The notes: a model not told the origin generated them from the letters alone. A stretch of DNA of 64,000 bases from an uncultured Arachnia sp. (GCA_947493995.1 CANLTJ010000003.1:379110-443109), one strand, 5' to 3'; positions 1 to 8,534 are shown, numbered from the stretch's first letter. Numbers and translations: made by a program.

Positions 1-486
1 ACCGCCGTCATCACGGTCAGCTTCGACCTCATCTACGCAGTCGGCATCGGCATCGTCGCGGCGGCATTCTTCGCCCTGCGCGCCGTCGCACGCACCAGCG
101 GTGTGAGGCGCGAGAAACTGAGCGGGGAACCCCAGCCGGGCGATGAGCGGATTGCCCAGTTCGCGCTGGAGGGAGCGCTCTTCTTCGGTGCAGCTGAGCG
201 GATGCTGCAGGCCATCGATGAAGTGGAGGACATCGACGTGGTCATCATTCGGATGTCCGGTTTGCACCTGCTGGACAGCACGGGCGCCGAACTCTTCACC
301 GAGGTCATCACAGCGCTGGAAGCCCGCGGGGTGACGGTACTCGTGAAGGGGCTGCGCCCTGAACACGTTCAACTGGCCACCAAAATTGGGGTGGTCGCGT
401 CACTCCGCGTCAAGGAGCACCTGTTCGACACCCTCGACGGGGCCACCGAGCACGCCCGCTCCCACATCCGGCGGTTGCAGCACTGA
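1..486 (+). CDS. SulP-family anion transporter, C-terminal part (partial)
   Basis: The frame is open from base 1, so the 5' part lies outside the window. The visible 161 residues begin with the end of a membrane helix (IYAVGIGIVAAAFFALRAV). A cytoplasmic STAS domain of about 110 residues follows, with the typical patch IRMSGLHLLDSTGAELF. In SulP proteins the STAS domain follows the transmembrane anion-transport core and regulates it. The substrate (sulfate, bicarbonate or other) cannot be told from this part. The gene converges with the YggS gene. Confidence 0.85.
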   Translation, partial: TAVITVSFDLIYAVGIGIVAAAFFALRAVARTSGVRREKLSGEPQPGDERIAQFALEGALFFGAAERMLQAIDEVEDIDVVIIRMSGLHLLDSTGAELFTEVITALEARGVTVLVKGLRPEHVQLATKIGVVASLRVKEHLFDTLDGATEHARSHIRRLQH

Positions 487-575
487 GCGCTCCCCGACGG
501 CCCGGCGTCCACCACGCCGCGTCCCGCTACCCGATGTTCACCTCCGGTTGAGACCGTTCGTTCCTCAGCGGTTCC

Positions 576-1292
576 CTAAATTCCCGGCCAGTAGTCGTTG
601 GGGTCCAGACGGTCACCGAAGATGGCCTGGCCCACCCGCACGCACGTGGCACCGTGCTCGATGGCCAGCTCGAAGTCCCCCGACATTCCCATCGACAGCT
701 CGTCCCATCCCCCACCGTCCAGATCCCGGAGTTCGGCCCGCACACGGTTCATCACGTCGAAACAGGCCGCGACGCGCTCGTGGTCATTCGTGAAGACCGC
801 CAGTGTCATGAGGCCACGGACGTCCAGGGCGTCGAAGTCGGAGAGTTCGCGGGTGAAAGCGGCGACCTCGTTCGGGGGGAGCCCGAACTTCTGGTCCTCG
901 CCAGAAGAGTTGATCTGGACCAATACCTCCAGACGACGTCCCTCCCGCTGAAGTCGCTTGTCCAGCTCCTTCGCGATCCGCAGTGAGTCAAGGGCCTGGA
1001 ACTCGGTGGCGAACCGCGCCACTTCTCGTGCCTTGTTGGTCTGCAGGTGCCCAATGACGGCCCACTCGATGTCGGCGACGTCGGAGAGAACCTCCGCCTT
1101 CGCCGAGGCCTCCTGCACTTTGTTCTCGCCGAATCGTCGATACCCTGCGGCGTATGCCTCCCGAACGATCTCGGGGGCCTTGGTCTTGGTCACCGGCAGA
1201 AGCCGGATCTCGTCTGGGCGACGATCCACGCGGGCGGCTGCCCCGGCGATCCGGCGCTCGATGAGAGCAAGGTTGGATGCGACAGAACTCAT
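576..1292 (-). CDS. YggS/PROSC-family pyridoxal phosphate-binding protein
   Basis: 238 residues, the usual length of the COG0325 (YggS, PLPBP) family. The N-terminal segment LLPVTKTKAPEIV carries the PLP-binding lysine (Lys36), and the C-terminal phosphate-binding stretch GMSGDFELAIEHGAT is present. Members are single-domain alanine-racemase-like barrels that bind PLP and affect vitamin B6 and amino-acid homeostasis; no catalytic reaction is established. In many actinobacteria this gene sits in the division cluster near sepF and ftsZ. Here it does not, its neighbours being a transporter and a small membrane protein. Confidence 0.92.
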   Translation of the reverse strand: MSSVASNLALIERRIAGAAARVDRRPDEIRLLPVTKTKAPEIVREAYAAGYRRFGENKVQEASAKAEVLSDVADIEWAVIGHLQTNKAREVARFATEFQALDSLRIAKELDKRLQREGRRLEVLVQINSSGEDQKFGLPPNEVAAFTRELSDFDALDVRGLMTLAVFTNDHERVAACFDVMNRVRAELRDLDGGGWDELSMGMSGDFELAIEHGATCVRVGQAIFGDRLDPNDYWPGI

Positions 1293-1338
1293 GCCCCATG
1301 ACTACACCACGTCCGCAACATCGGGGGAGTAGCCGCTG

Positions 1339-1344
1339 TAGCCT
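1339..1344 (+). promoter_or_regulatory. Leaderless -10 element (TAGCCT)
   Basis: TAGCCT lies 7 nt before the ATG at 1352 and no Shine-Dalgarno sequence is present, so transcription would start at or next to the start codon. Confidence 0.5.
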
Positions 1345-1351
1345 GTACGGC

Positions 1352-1699
1352 ATGAGCCAGGACCCGACGAATCGCGACGAGGTTGAATCGTTGCTGGCCG
1401 CACGCCAGGAGCTGGGCTCAGCGATGGAGCCGGCGCTGGTGGACTCGTTTGCGGAGAAGATCGTTGCGGAGGTGCGGCGCCAAACTCAGGAACAGCGCGA
1501 GATCGCCGAGCGTGCCGAAGCCGGTGGCAAGGCCAGCACCGGTGCCCAGCTGACCCTGGCAATAGTGTCCATCGTGATGGCGATCCCACTCACGGCCATC
1601 GCGCTGGGCACAGGATCCGCGTGGATGGCCGTGGTGGTGTGGATCGGCATCGTCCTCGTGAACTTCGCGTTCACTCTGCGCCACCGCGGGCAGCACTGA
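1352..1699 (+). CDS. Small membrane protein of unknown function
   Basis: 115 residues from ATG 1352. The frame is open further upstream, but this start fits the leaderless -10 box. The first 65 residues are charged and helical (MSQDPTNRDEVESLL...). Two hydrophobic helices follow (LAIVSIVMAIPLTAIALG and WMAVVVWIGIVLVNFAFTL) and a short basic tail. The layout (soluble helical N-terminus, two helices) is common in actinobacterial small membrane proteins. No function can be assigned. It is divergent from the YggS gene. Confidence 0.75.
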   Translation: MSQDPTNRDEVESLLAARQELGSAMEPALVDSFAEKIVAEVRRQTQEQREIAERAEAGGKASTGAQLTLAIVSIVMAIPLTAIALGTGSAWMAVVVWIGIVLVNFAFTLRHRGQH

Positions 1700-1848
1700 C
1701 ACCTCGTTCATCGGATCTCCTGACCGCCCTCAGCCCCGCTGCCGGATGTCGACGAGTTCGTGACGCAACATCGATGCCGGGACTCCGGTTGGTGCGCACG
1801 GCCTCCGTCGCGCAATAGGCTACGAGTCGATTCCGGACGGAGAACCAC

Positions 1849-3309
1849 GTGGATGCCGATGTGACCATTTGCCGGGCGCGACTCATGCCCGGATGCTCGG
1901 ACCCAATGGAGACCGAGCTGGTCGATGTCGCCGTACGCGACGGTCTCATCAGCGCCATCACGCCGCATCGACGCATGATCGCTGATGCCATCGACGCCGA
2001 CGGGGCCGTGCTGCTGCCCGGGCTGTGGGACGCCCACGTCCACTTCAGCACTCACGCGCTGCTGGCGGAATGTCTCCAACTGCCCGCCGAGGCGGATCTG
2101 GCCGGGATCCTCCATCGCCTGAGGGAAGAACTGGCAATCCGGGAATCCGGTGGTCTTCTCATCGGTTTCGGCCATCGCAGCGCAACGTGGCCTGACGAAC
2201 CTCATGCGGAGGTGCTGGACGAGCTGTCGTGTGAGCCGATTGTTCTGATTGCCGGCGATCTGCATTCCGTGTGGTGCAATTCGTCGGGGCTGGTGGCCGT
2301 CGGGGCTCTGGATCACCCGACGGGACTGCTGCGGGAGGAGGATGCGTTCGCCGCCATGCTCCATCTGATGGCCACGGAGACCGGTCACGTGGACGCGCTG
2401 GTGCGCGGTGCGCAGCGCCGAGCAGCCGCCCTCGGTGTCGTCGGAATGGTGGACATGGAAATGTCGTGGGGAGTGGGTACGTGGCAGCGTCGGCTGGCCG
2501 CTTCGCCGTCGCTGCAGCGTGTGGAGGTGGCCACCTACCCCGATGAGCTTGACCAACTCATCGCACTGGGGCTGCGCACCGGCGATCTGCTGGGCGAGAG
2601 ATTACGAGTGGGCCCCCTGAAGATCATCTCCGACGGCTCGCTCAGTTCACGAACGGCCCACTGTCTCTCTCCCTACCCGCACCCCATCGACGACTCCCCC
2701 CACGGCGTCGCGAACCTTCCATTCGAGGAGATGGTGTCCCTGATGGGGCGGGCCACCCGCAACGGCGTCGAATCGGCTGTCCACGCCATCGGGGACCGCG
2801 CCTGTCGTGACGCCTTGGATGCATTCGAGGCTGTGGGCGCCGTCGGGACGATCGAGCATGCACAACTCGTTCACCCCAATGATCTGCACCGCTTCGCGGC
2901 ACTCCGTGTTGGCGCAAGCGTTCAACCCGCACATCTTCTCGAGGATGAGGCCGTGCTCGACGACGTCTGGCCTACATCGACGGATCGCGCCTTTGCCCTG
3001 CGAGCTCTGCACGACGCAGGCGCACAGCTCCGATTCGGCTCTGACGCGCCGGTGTCCCCGCTGGATCCGTGGCTGGCCATGGATGTGGCCGTCAACAAGC
3101 CCCATCGGGTGGAGCAGGCGCTGACGCCGAACGAGGCTCTCGCAGCGTGCACGCGGACGAGAGTCGCCGTCGGAGCGCCCGCCGACCTGGTCCTGACCTC
3201 CCTCACGCCTGCGCAGCTGGATGACGGGAAGTTCGCGCTGCACGGTTCCCGCATCACCATGGTGGATGGGATCGCGACGCATGGACCGCTCGACACCCCC
3301 TCTGGGTAA
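1849..3309 (+). CDS. YtcJ-like metal-dependent amidohydrolase
   Basis: 486 residues starting at GTG 1849. It has the amidohydrolase metal site: HxH in WDAHVHF (His63, His65), a later SDGSLSSRTAHC block typical of YtcJ-like enzymes, histidines in SAVHAIGDRA and IEHAQLVH, and the metal Asp in FGSDAPVSPLDPW. YtcJ-like enzymes hydrolyse amide or related bonds in small substrates that are mostly unknown. It is somewhat shorter than the roughly 530 residues usual for the family. A TAGGCT box at 1816-1821 could be its -10 element, which would give a short leader. Confidence 0.85.
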   Translation: MDADVTICRARLMPGCSDPMETELVDVAVRDGLISAITPHRRMIADAIDADGAVLLPGLWDAHVHFSTHALLAECLQLPAEADLAGILHRLREELAIRESGGLLIGFGHRSATWPDEPHAEVLDELSCEPIVLIAGDLHSVWCNSSGLVAVGALDHPTGLLREEDAFAAMLHLMATETGHVDALVRGAQRRAAALGVVGMVDMEMSWGVGTWQRRLAASPSLQRVEVATYPDELDQLIALGLRTGDLLGERLRVGPLKIISDGSLSSRTAHCLSPYPHPIDDSPHGVANLPFEEMVSLMGRATRNGVESAVHAIGDRACRDALDAFEAVGAVGTIEHAQLVHPNDLHRFAALRVGASVQPAHLLEDEAVLDDVWPTSTDRAFALRALHDAGAQLRFGSDAPVSPLDPWLAMDVAVNKPHRVEQALTPNEALAACTRTRVAVGAPADLVLTSLTPAQLDDGKFALHGSRITMVDGIATHGPLDTPSG

Positions 3310-3367
3310 GCTGGGGGCGCACAACGTCACATGCGAATCCGCGACCTCCAGTGAAGGGGAGCACGTC

Positions 3368-3676
3368 ATGGCACCAGAGAACGACAAGCACACGACTGAC
3401 GAGCACCGCGCCGCTGGACATCAAGACGACGGCCTCCCCCCTGAGGGAATCGATGACAGCCGCCCCGTCGCCTCCTCGGGTGGCGAGTGGCAAGCGCCAG
3501 TGTCTCCTGAGGGCGGCTTGGACGACACAGATGTCAGCGCAAGTCCGCCGGATGCCTCTCCCCTGCTCGAATCCCTGGCGCAGGACGATATGTCTGAGGG
3601 GTCTGAACGCTTCTGGAATGAAGGTGCACCGGTGTCGGGCACCACGTCGAATACGAAAAAGATCCCACCGCAGTAG
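3368..3676 (+). CDS. Acidic, probably disordered small protein
   Basis: 102 residues from ATG 3368, preceded by GAAGGGGAG at a good distance. The protein is rich in Asp, Glu, Ser, Pro and Gly, has no hydrophobic core and no cysteine, and looks disordered. No family recognised. A TAAGCT box at 3307-3312, overlapping the amidohydrolase stop, could be its promoter. It is followed by another small acidic gene. Confidence 0.6.
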   Translation: MAPENDKHTTDEHRAAGHQDDGLPPEGIDDSRPVASSGGEWQAPVSPEGGLDDTDVSASPPDASPLLESLAQDDMSEGSERFWNEGAPVSGTTSNTKKIPPQ

Positions 3677-3709
3677 AGTCCACCGACGAACGATGAGAGA
3701 TGATCAACC

Positions 3710-3862
3710 ATGACTGAACAGACACCCATCAACCAGACAGCCTCCGAGGAGCGCCTCATCGAGGAACTCACCGGGGCCACCGTGCCACCGGATGTGCCGG
3801 AGGACGACGATCCCGTTCGCCCGGGGGATCCGGAACCCACCCCGGACGAGGATCACCACTAG
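3710..3862 (+). CDS. Very small acidic protein
   Basis: 50 residues (MTEQTPINQTASEERLIEEL... ending PDEDHH). One short amphipathic helix (EERLIEELTG) is followed by a Pro/Asp/Glu-rich tail. ATG 3710 is preceded by GAGAGATGAT. A TAGAGT box at 3674-3679 overlaps the stop of the gene before it. It resembles in style, not in clear sequence, the acidic proteins at 3368 and 20006. Coding status rests on composition, start signals and fit in the gap. Confidence 0.5.
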   Translation: MTEQTPINQTASEERLIEELTGATVPPDVPEDDDPVRPGDPEPTPDEDHH

Positions 3863-3890
3863 TTCGCTGGACGACACGCCCCATTAGTCA

Positions 3891-4511
3891 TCACAGGAAC
3901 GGGGAGGGGTCTCCCGCCCCCACTCGCACCACGATCGGCTCGTCCCCAGTCATGTCGACGACGGTGGTGGGTTCGGACGCCACGTCACCGGAATCCAGCA
4001 CGGCATCCACCTCGTGGTCAAGCAGCTCCTTGATGGCCCAACCGTCAGTGGGTGATTCGTCCTCCCCCGGGAGCAGCAGTGTCGAACTCAGCAGAGGCTG
4101 CTCCAGCGCGCCCAGCAGCGCCTGAACGGTGCGATGCTGAGGGATGCGGACGCCGACGGAACGCTTCTTCGGATGCAGCATCATCCTGGGCACCTCCCGG
4201 GTGGCGGGCAGGATGAAGGTGTAGCTGCCGGGCGTGACGGACTTGATCGACCGGAACACCCAGTTGTTCATGTCGACGTATGCACCCAGTCTCGCGAACT
4301 CGTCCACCACGAGCGTGAAATGGTGCTTGTCGTCCAACTGTCTGATGCGTTTGATGCGGGCGATCCCCTCCGCGTTGCCGAGGACACAACCAAGTGCGTA
4401 GCCGGAGTCCGTGGGATAGGCCACCAATCCCCCATCGGTGAGGATCCGCACGACCTGGTTGATGCTGCGTGGCTGGGGATTGTCGGGATGCACGTCGTAG
4501 TACTGGGCCAT
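3891..4511 (-). CDS. YciO-type Sua5/YrdC/TsaC-fold protein
   Basis: 206 residues, the same length as E. coli YciO, which it matches closely in layout: N-terminal HPDNPQPRSINQVVRIL, the nucleotide-binding YPTDSGYALGC, the basic KRIRQLDDKHHFTL block, GSYTFILPAT, and C-terminal PTTVVDMTGDEP. Family members bind RNA and ATP. TsaC/Sua5 makes threonylcarbamoyl-AMP for the t6A modification of tRNA, while YciO itself has weak or uncertain t6A activity. The housekeeping TsaC is therefore probably elsewhere. It starts on a leaderless promoter. Confidence 0.9.
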   Translation of the reverse strand: MAQYYDVHPDNPQPRSINQVVRILTDGGLVAYPTDSGYALGCVLGNAEGIARIKRIRQLDDKHHFTLVVDEFARLGAYVDMNNWVFRSIKSVTPGSYTFILPATREVPRMMLHPKKRSVGVRIPQHRTVQALLGALEQPLLSSTLLLPGEDESPTDGWAIKELLDHEVDAVLDSGDVASEPTTVVDMTGDEPIVVRVGAGDPSPFL

Positions 4512-4517
4512 GGGTCC

Positions 4518-4523
4518 AGACTA
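4518..4523 (-). promoter_or_regulatory. Leaderless -10 element for the yciO-like gene (TAGTCT)
   Basis: Reading the minus strand, TAGTCT is followed by 6 nt and then ATG 4511, with no Shine-Dalgarno sequence. Confidence 0.5.
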
Positions 4524-4540
4524 GGTGCTCGTGCCGTTCC

Positions 4541-4942
4541 TCACTCCTGGTTGCCGCCGATCACTGAGACAACCTGCGCGGTCCCCGTGGCGGACAGCGG
4601 CAGGGAGTTGATGCCGATCATGCTGAGGAACTGGGTGGGGTGGCGCCCGGTGACGCTCACCGTGATCAAGCCGTTCACTTCAGCTGACGCGGTGCTGCTG
4701 AGGGACGTTGCGGCCACATAGCCATTGGCAGCCGCCTCGGCCCTGACGACGTCCGGCCTGGCCCGCCCATCCACGACAAGGAGGTACTGACCTCCCGCGC
4801 GGGCTGCTTCATGCGCCACGGCGCGCGCCTCCTGCTGTGCAACTGCGTGTCCCGAGAGATCCACGCCAAGTCCCACACAGAGAATGAGTGCGGGCATGAC
4901 GAGTGCCGTCCAGACAGCGAGGGAACCTCTGTCGTCGTGCAT
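4541..4942 (-). CDS. TadE/TadG-like pseudopilin, third of three
   Basis: 133 residues from ATG 4942, which follows a GGGGGCGATGAC ribosome site at the end of the gene upstream. Residues about 6-35 (GSLAVWTALVMPALILCVGLGVDLSGHAVAQQEAR) form the single N-terminal helix of TadE/TadG minor pilins, followed by HEAARAGGQYL. The rest is a small extracytoplasmic domain. It is the last gene of a tight three-gene TadE-like operon. No tad ATPase, TadB/C or Flp major pilin gene lies in the window. Confidence 0.75.
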   Translation of the reverse strand: MHDDRGSLAVWTALVMPALILCVGLGVDLSGHAVAQQEARAVAHEAARAGGQYLLVVDGRARPDVVRAEAAANGYVAATSLSSTASAEVNGLITVSVTGRHPTQFLSMIGINSLPLSATGTAQVVSVIGGNQE

Positions 4943-4943
4943 G

Positions 4944-5393
4944 TCATCGCCCCCGATACGTGTCCACCGGCGATATTCGCATCTCCGAGATCCGCCGCTC
5001 TCGCGGAAAACCGGGCAGCACCACGTCGTGCTCAATGACACACGTGACGGTCACCGCGACTGAGGAGGGATCACCCAGCGCCGCGCTGAGTCCGGAGGTG
5101 TCGACGGTGATTCCGCGGCTGCTGCAGGAGATGCCAGCATCTCTGAGCGCTTCGCCGGCGGCTGATTCCGCCGCGGCCCGCGCTGCTCCCGGAGACCTCT
5201 CCAGCGACGCCGCTCGTGCGGCATGTGACGCCGAGGCACCCACCGCTTGCTGGGCCAGAGCATCCCGGGCAAGGACGATCACGAGGGCAACGAAAACGAC
5301 CAGTGCCGGGATGATGATGGTGGCCTCGATCGCCACGGCATGTCCCCTCGCCGCCGATGCCACGCAGCGCGCATGCCCCCGTCGGCGGGTCAT
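4944..5393 (-). CDS. TadE-like pseudopilin, second of three
   Basis: 149 residues. After a basic N-terminus comes a TadE-type helix with the conserved glutamate (VAIEATIIIPALVVFVALVIVLARDAL), then Ala-rich helix and a small domain with two cysteines (ISCSSRG and VTCVIEH) that could form a disulfide. Its ATG overlaps the stop of the upstream gene (ATGA), and its stop is 1 nt before the next ATG, so the three genes are probably translated together. TadE proteins are minor components of Flp/Tad type IV pili. Confidence 0.8.
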   Translation of the reverse strand: MTRRRGHARCVASAARGHAVAIEATIIIPALVVFVALVIVLARDALAQQAVGASASHAARAASLERSPGAARAAAESAAGEALRDAGISCSSRGITVDTSGLSAALGDPSSVAVTVTCVIEHDVVLPGFPRERRISEMRISPVDTYRGR

Positions 5394-5755
5394 GAATTCG
5401 TCAACCGCTCGGTCGGGACCTCGGCCGCCTTGCTCACCGTTGGCCTCACTCCCGGCAGCAGAGACTGTGCCGTCCCCCTCACCGTGACCATTGTGGTGAT
5501 CGCTCCGCGGGCCACGGTCACCTCAACGTTCTCAAGCGCACCGTTGGCGGCGGCCTCTCTGGCGACGGACTCCCCCGTCGCACTCGATCCATTGATTACG
5601 GCCGACGCACGCGCGCCGTCCTGTGCGGCAGCCAGGGCCGAGGCGTCCGCCCAGGCCACCAGGGCCCACTGCAGCGTCAGCAGGAGCATCCCGAAGGCGA
5701 CGGGGAACAGCAGCGCGGTCTGCACACCGTTGCTGAGCCCTCGTTGGTCGCGCAT
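5390..5755 (-). CDS. TadE-like pseudopilin, first of three
   Basis: 121 residues from ATG 5755 (MRDQRGLSNGVQTALLFPV...). One N-terminal helix (LLFPVAFGMLLLTLQWALVAW) is followed by an Ala-rich helix and a small beta domain, as in TadE proteins. The frame stays open upstream but that part is out of character, so ATG 5755 is preferred. It overlaps the next gene by 4 bases. The divergent neighbour is the PPi-phosphofructokinase gene. Confidence 0.72.
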   Translation of the reverse strand: MRDQRGLSNGVQTALLFPVAFGMLLLTLQWALVAWADASALAAAQDGARASAVINGSSATGESVAREAAANGALENVEVTVARGAITTMVTVRGTAQSLLPGVRPTVSKAAEVPTERLTNS

Positions 5756-5865
5756 CGTCTTATGGTGCCACCCCGTGCTCCGCACGTGAAGGAGCAGTAC
5801 GAAAGTTGTGGACAACAGTGGCTGCGGGCCGTCCACCCCGATCATGTCGCGGCGGGGAAGTGCAA

Positions 5866-5871
5866 TAGTCT
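5866..5871 (+). promoter_or_regulatory. Possible -10 element (TAGTCT) for PPi-phosphofructokinase
   Basis: TAGTCT stands about 35 nt before ATG 5906, leaving a short leader that carries the strong ribosome site GAGGAAAGG at 5891-5899. No good -35 was seen. Confidence 0.4.
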
Positions 5872-5905
5872 GGGACCGAGAACAACTTCCGAGGAAAGGT
5901 ATCCC

Positions 5906-7126
5906 ATGGTCAACAAGGTCGCCATCCTGACAGCAGGTGGCTTCGCACCGTGCCTCTCGTCCGCCATCGGTGGGTTGATTGAGCGCTACAGCGAGATTGC
6001 TCCTGAGGTGGAGATCATTGCCTACCGACACGGCTACCAAGGTCTGTTGCAGGGTGACTTCCTCGAGGTGACCGACGTCGTGCGCCAGAAGGCGGGGCTG
6101 CTCCACGAGTTCGGTGGCTCCCCCATCGGCAATTCACGTGTGAAGCTCACCAACACCAAGGACCTCGTCAAGCGTGGGTTGGTGCAGGAGGGCGATGACC
6201 CGTTGAAGGTGGCAGCTGACCGCCTTGAGGCCGACGGTGTGGATGTTCTGCACACCATCGGTGGCGATGACACCAACACCACTGCCGCCGACCTCGCAGC
6301 TTTTCTTGCGCAGCACGACTACCCGCTCACGGTCGTCGGTCTGCCCAAGACCATCGACAACGACGTCATCCCCATCCGTCAGTCGCTCGGTGCCTGGACT
6401 GCTGCGGAGCAGGGTTCGATCTTCGCCCAGAACATCGTGGCGGAGCACAACTCCGGTTCGCGCATGCTCATCATCCACGAGGTCATGGGACGCCACTGCG
6501 GTTGGCTGACCGCCGCCACCGCAGCGGAGTACCGCAAGTGGCTGGATGCGCAGGAATGGGCCCCGGAGATCGGGCTCAGTCGGGAGGCCTGGGATGTGCA
6601 CGCCGTATATGTACCCGAGGCGGTCCTCGACATCAACGCGGAGGGCGAACGCCTGAAGAAGATCATGGACGAAGTGGGCAATGTCACCATCTTCCTGTCC
6701 GAGGGCGCAGGGCTGGACACGATCGTCGCCGAGACAGAGGCATCAGGAGAGAAGGTCCCGCGGGATCCGTTCGGCCATGTGAAGCTTGACAAGCTCAATC
6801 CCGGCAAATGGTTCGCGGACAAGTTCGCGGATCGTCTCGACGCCGAAAAGGTGATGGTGCAGAAGTCCGGATACTTCGCCCGCTCCGCGGCGGCCAACGC
6901 CGAGGACCTGGCGCTGATCAAGCGGTGCACCGACCTTGCCGTGGACTGTGCTCTGCGGGGCGAGTCCGGCGTCATCGGCGAGGACGAGGAGAACGACAAC
7001 AAGCTCTCCGCCATTGCCTTCAGCCGCATCGCCGGAGGCAAAGCGTTCGACATCACCACCGACTGGTACGTCCAGATGCTGCAGGAGACCGGCCAGGGCA
7101 CACCTGAGGCAGCCGCCACGCACTGA
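5906..7126 (+). CDS. pfp: Pyrophosphate-dependent 6-phosphofructokinase
   Basis: 406 residues, the length of the propionibacterial enzyme. It phosphorylates fructose 6-phosphate with PPi and works reversibly in glycolysis and gluconeogenesis. The phosphate-donor motif is GGDD (residues 119-122) where ATP-dependent enzymes have GGDG, and the catalytic loop is PKTIDNDV, followed by MGRHCGWLTA for substrate binding. The N-terminus is MVNKVAILTAGGFAPCLSS. ATG 5906 is chosen over an upstream open frame because of the GAGGAAAGG ribosome site. It points to a PPi-based energy economy typical of Propionibacteriaceae. Confidence 0.95.
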   Translation: MVNKVAILTAGGFAPCLSSAIGGLIERYSEIAPEVEIIAYRHGYQGLLQGDFLEVTDVVRQKAGLLHEFGGSPIGNSRVKLTNTKDLVKRGLVQEGDDPLKVAADRLEADGVDVLHTIGGDDTNTTAADLAAFLAQHDYPLTVVGLPKTIDNDVIPIRQSLGAWTAAEQGSIFAQNIVAEHNSGSRMLIIHEVMGRHCGWLTAATAAEYRKWLDAQEWAPEIGLSREAWDVHAVYVPEAVLDINAEGERLKKIMDEVGNVTIFLSEGAGLDTIVAETEASGEKVPRDPFGHVKLDKLNPGKWFADKFADRLDAEKVMVQKSGYFARSAAANAEDLALIKRCTDLAVDCALRGESGVIGEDEENDNKLSAIAFSRIAGGKAFDITTDWYVQMLQETGQGTPEAAATH

Positions 7127-7135
7127 CCCGGCGCA

Positions 7136-7160
7136 GCGACGGGCTGGCTCGGCCCGTCGC
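7136..7160 (+). terminator. Hairpin after pfp
   Basis: Perfect 9-bp stem GCGACGGGC / GCCCGTCGC with a 7-nt loop, 9 nt after the pfp stop. No T-run follows, as is common in high-GC actinobacteria. Confidence 0.55.
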
Positions 7161-7184
7161 TCCCAGCGGTCCGACGGGGTCGTG

Positions 7185-7258
7185 CCGGGTTTCGGTTCCC
7201 AACTTTCGCTACGGGTGCCTTTCCGGCGTCGTGAGCCGGAGTTCCGAACCGAAACCGG
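7185..7258. repeat. Long imperfect palindrome with internal hairpin
   Basis: Outer arms CCGGGTTTCGGTTC (7185-7198) and GAACCGAAACCGG (7246-7258) pair with one bulge. Inside them lies a perfect 6-bp stem TCCGGC/GCCGGA (7222-7240). It lies between two convergent genes and could act as a bidirectional terminator or be a repetitive palindromic element. Confidence 0.5.
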
Positions 7259-7262
7259 GGGC

Positions 7263-8522
7263 TCAGCGGCGGGAGAACTTACCCAGCAGGGCTGTGATCA
7301 CCGCACCGAGCCCGACCCCCGTCGCGGCGCCGACGCTGTAGCCCACACGCATCCCCATACGGACGCTTCTGGCCGCCACCCCCTGCTTGACCAACGCCTC
7401 GGGGTCCTCGACGTGCACGGTGGCGGGATCATAGTTCACTGCTCGGAGCCGGTCCGGGTCGAGCTCGGCAGCCCAGCGTTCGGCGCGCAGACGAGCAGCC
7501 GCCGTGGGCGCGGTGACCCCCATCAACTCCTTGTGATGTCGACTCTGCTTGTCGAGGTCAATCTCGTTCGCATCCTCGACGCCTGCCGCCTCTCGCGCGT
7601 CCTTCACCGCGCGCTCCGCCTGCCACGTTTCGGCTGTTCCGACCCATGCAGAGATCATCAGAATGATGGTGGCCAGAACGTTGAAGACAAGCATCACGAT
7701 GATGATGGGACCAATCACGCCGGCGGCTCTGTTGCCACTGAAGAGCTCAACCAGGACGCCAGCCACCCGTTGCAGGGCCGTCACCAGAACGGCTCCTGCC
7801 AATGTGCCCTTGATGAAGGTGCGAGGTTTGGTCGGTTCCCCGGGTAGGACGAGGAACAGGAATGCGAACAGCAGCCAGCTGGCCAGGAGGCTCACCACAA
7901 GACTCGCCGCCGAGATCAGCGTGGTGATGCCCGGGATGTCCTCGGCACCGAGCCAGAGAATGATCTCTTCAGGAAACGCCTGCCCGGCGGCAGTGACGGC
8001 TACTGCAACAGCAATCGACAGCAGCAGGCCCAGAAAGATCACCAGATTGCCGAATAGTTCGCCGAGAAAGCTGCCCCGCTTTGCGGCTTCCGCGAAGGTG
8101 TCCTTCCACATGGCCCGCACGGCATGCTTGAGATGCCTCACCCATCTGGTGCCGGAGTAGGCGGCGATGGCCAGAGACACGGGGCCGTAGCTCCGCCAGC
8201 CGTTGAAGGTGTCCGACACGAAGTTACCGATCTCTTCGACCAAGCTACTCGTGTCATCGTTTGAGTCCTCGGGGACCGGTACCGCACCCAGTTGCTCCTG
8301 CAGGAGATTCAGAACCTCCTGCAACAGGTCGGGTCGGACGACGGTGACGACGAAACCCAGCACGGCGATACCAAAGAGCAGCACGGGAACCATCGAGAGG
8401 ATGGAGAAGTAGGTGATTGAGCCCGCGAACTGTGGTCCGAGCCGCTGGAGGAACCGATCCAGAGCCGCCAGGATGTGCGTGATCCACGGTTTGCGCATCA
8501 GGCGTGCGATCGTTTCCTTCAC
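7263..8522 (-). CDS. YihY/BrkB-family inner-membrane protein
   Basis: 419 residues from GTG 8522. It has the family layout: an N-terminal amphipathic segment, then QFAGSITYFSILSMVPVLLFGIAVLGF and four or five more membrane helices, with the conserved ITYFSILSM patch, and a soluble C-terminal tail of about 130 residues ending in a further hydrophobic stretch. BrkB proteins were once named ribonuclease BN in error; their role, possibly transport or envelope maintenance, is not settled. Closest in feel to YhjD-type members. It starts on a leaderless promoter. Confidence 0.88.
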   Translation of the reverse strand: MKETIARLMRKPWITHILAALDRFLQRLGPQFAGSITYFSILSMVPVLLFGIAVLGFVVTVVRPDLLQEVLNLLQEQLGAVPVPEDSNDDTSSLVEEIGNFVSDTFNGWRSYGPVSLAIAAYSGTRWVRHLKHAVRAMWKDTFAEAAKRGSFLGELFGNLVIFLGLLLSIAVAVAVTAAGQAFPEEIILWLGAEDIPGITTLISAASLVVSLLASWLLFAFLFLVLPGEPTKPRTFIKGTLAGAVLVTALQRVAGVLVELFSGNRAAGVIGPIIIVMLVFNVLATIILMISAWVGTAETWQAERAVKDAREAAGVEDANEIDLDKQSRHHKELMGVTAPTAAARLRAERWAAELDPDRLRAVNYDPATVHVEDPEALVKQGVAARSVRMGMRVGYSVGAATGVGLGAVITALLGKFSRR

Positions 8523-8528
8523 GGCAGC

Positions 8529-8534
8529 ACTGTA
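8529..8534 (-). promoter_or_regulatory. Leaderless -10 element (TACAGT) for the BrkB-family gene
   Basis: TACAGT, 6 nt, then GTG 8522 on the minus strand; no Shine-Dalgarno sequence. Confidence 0.5.
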
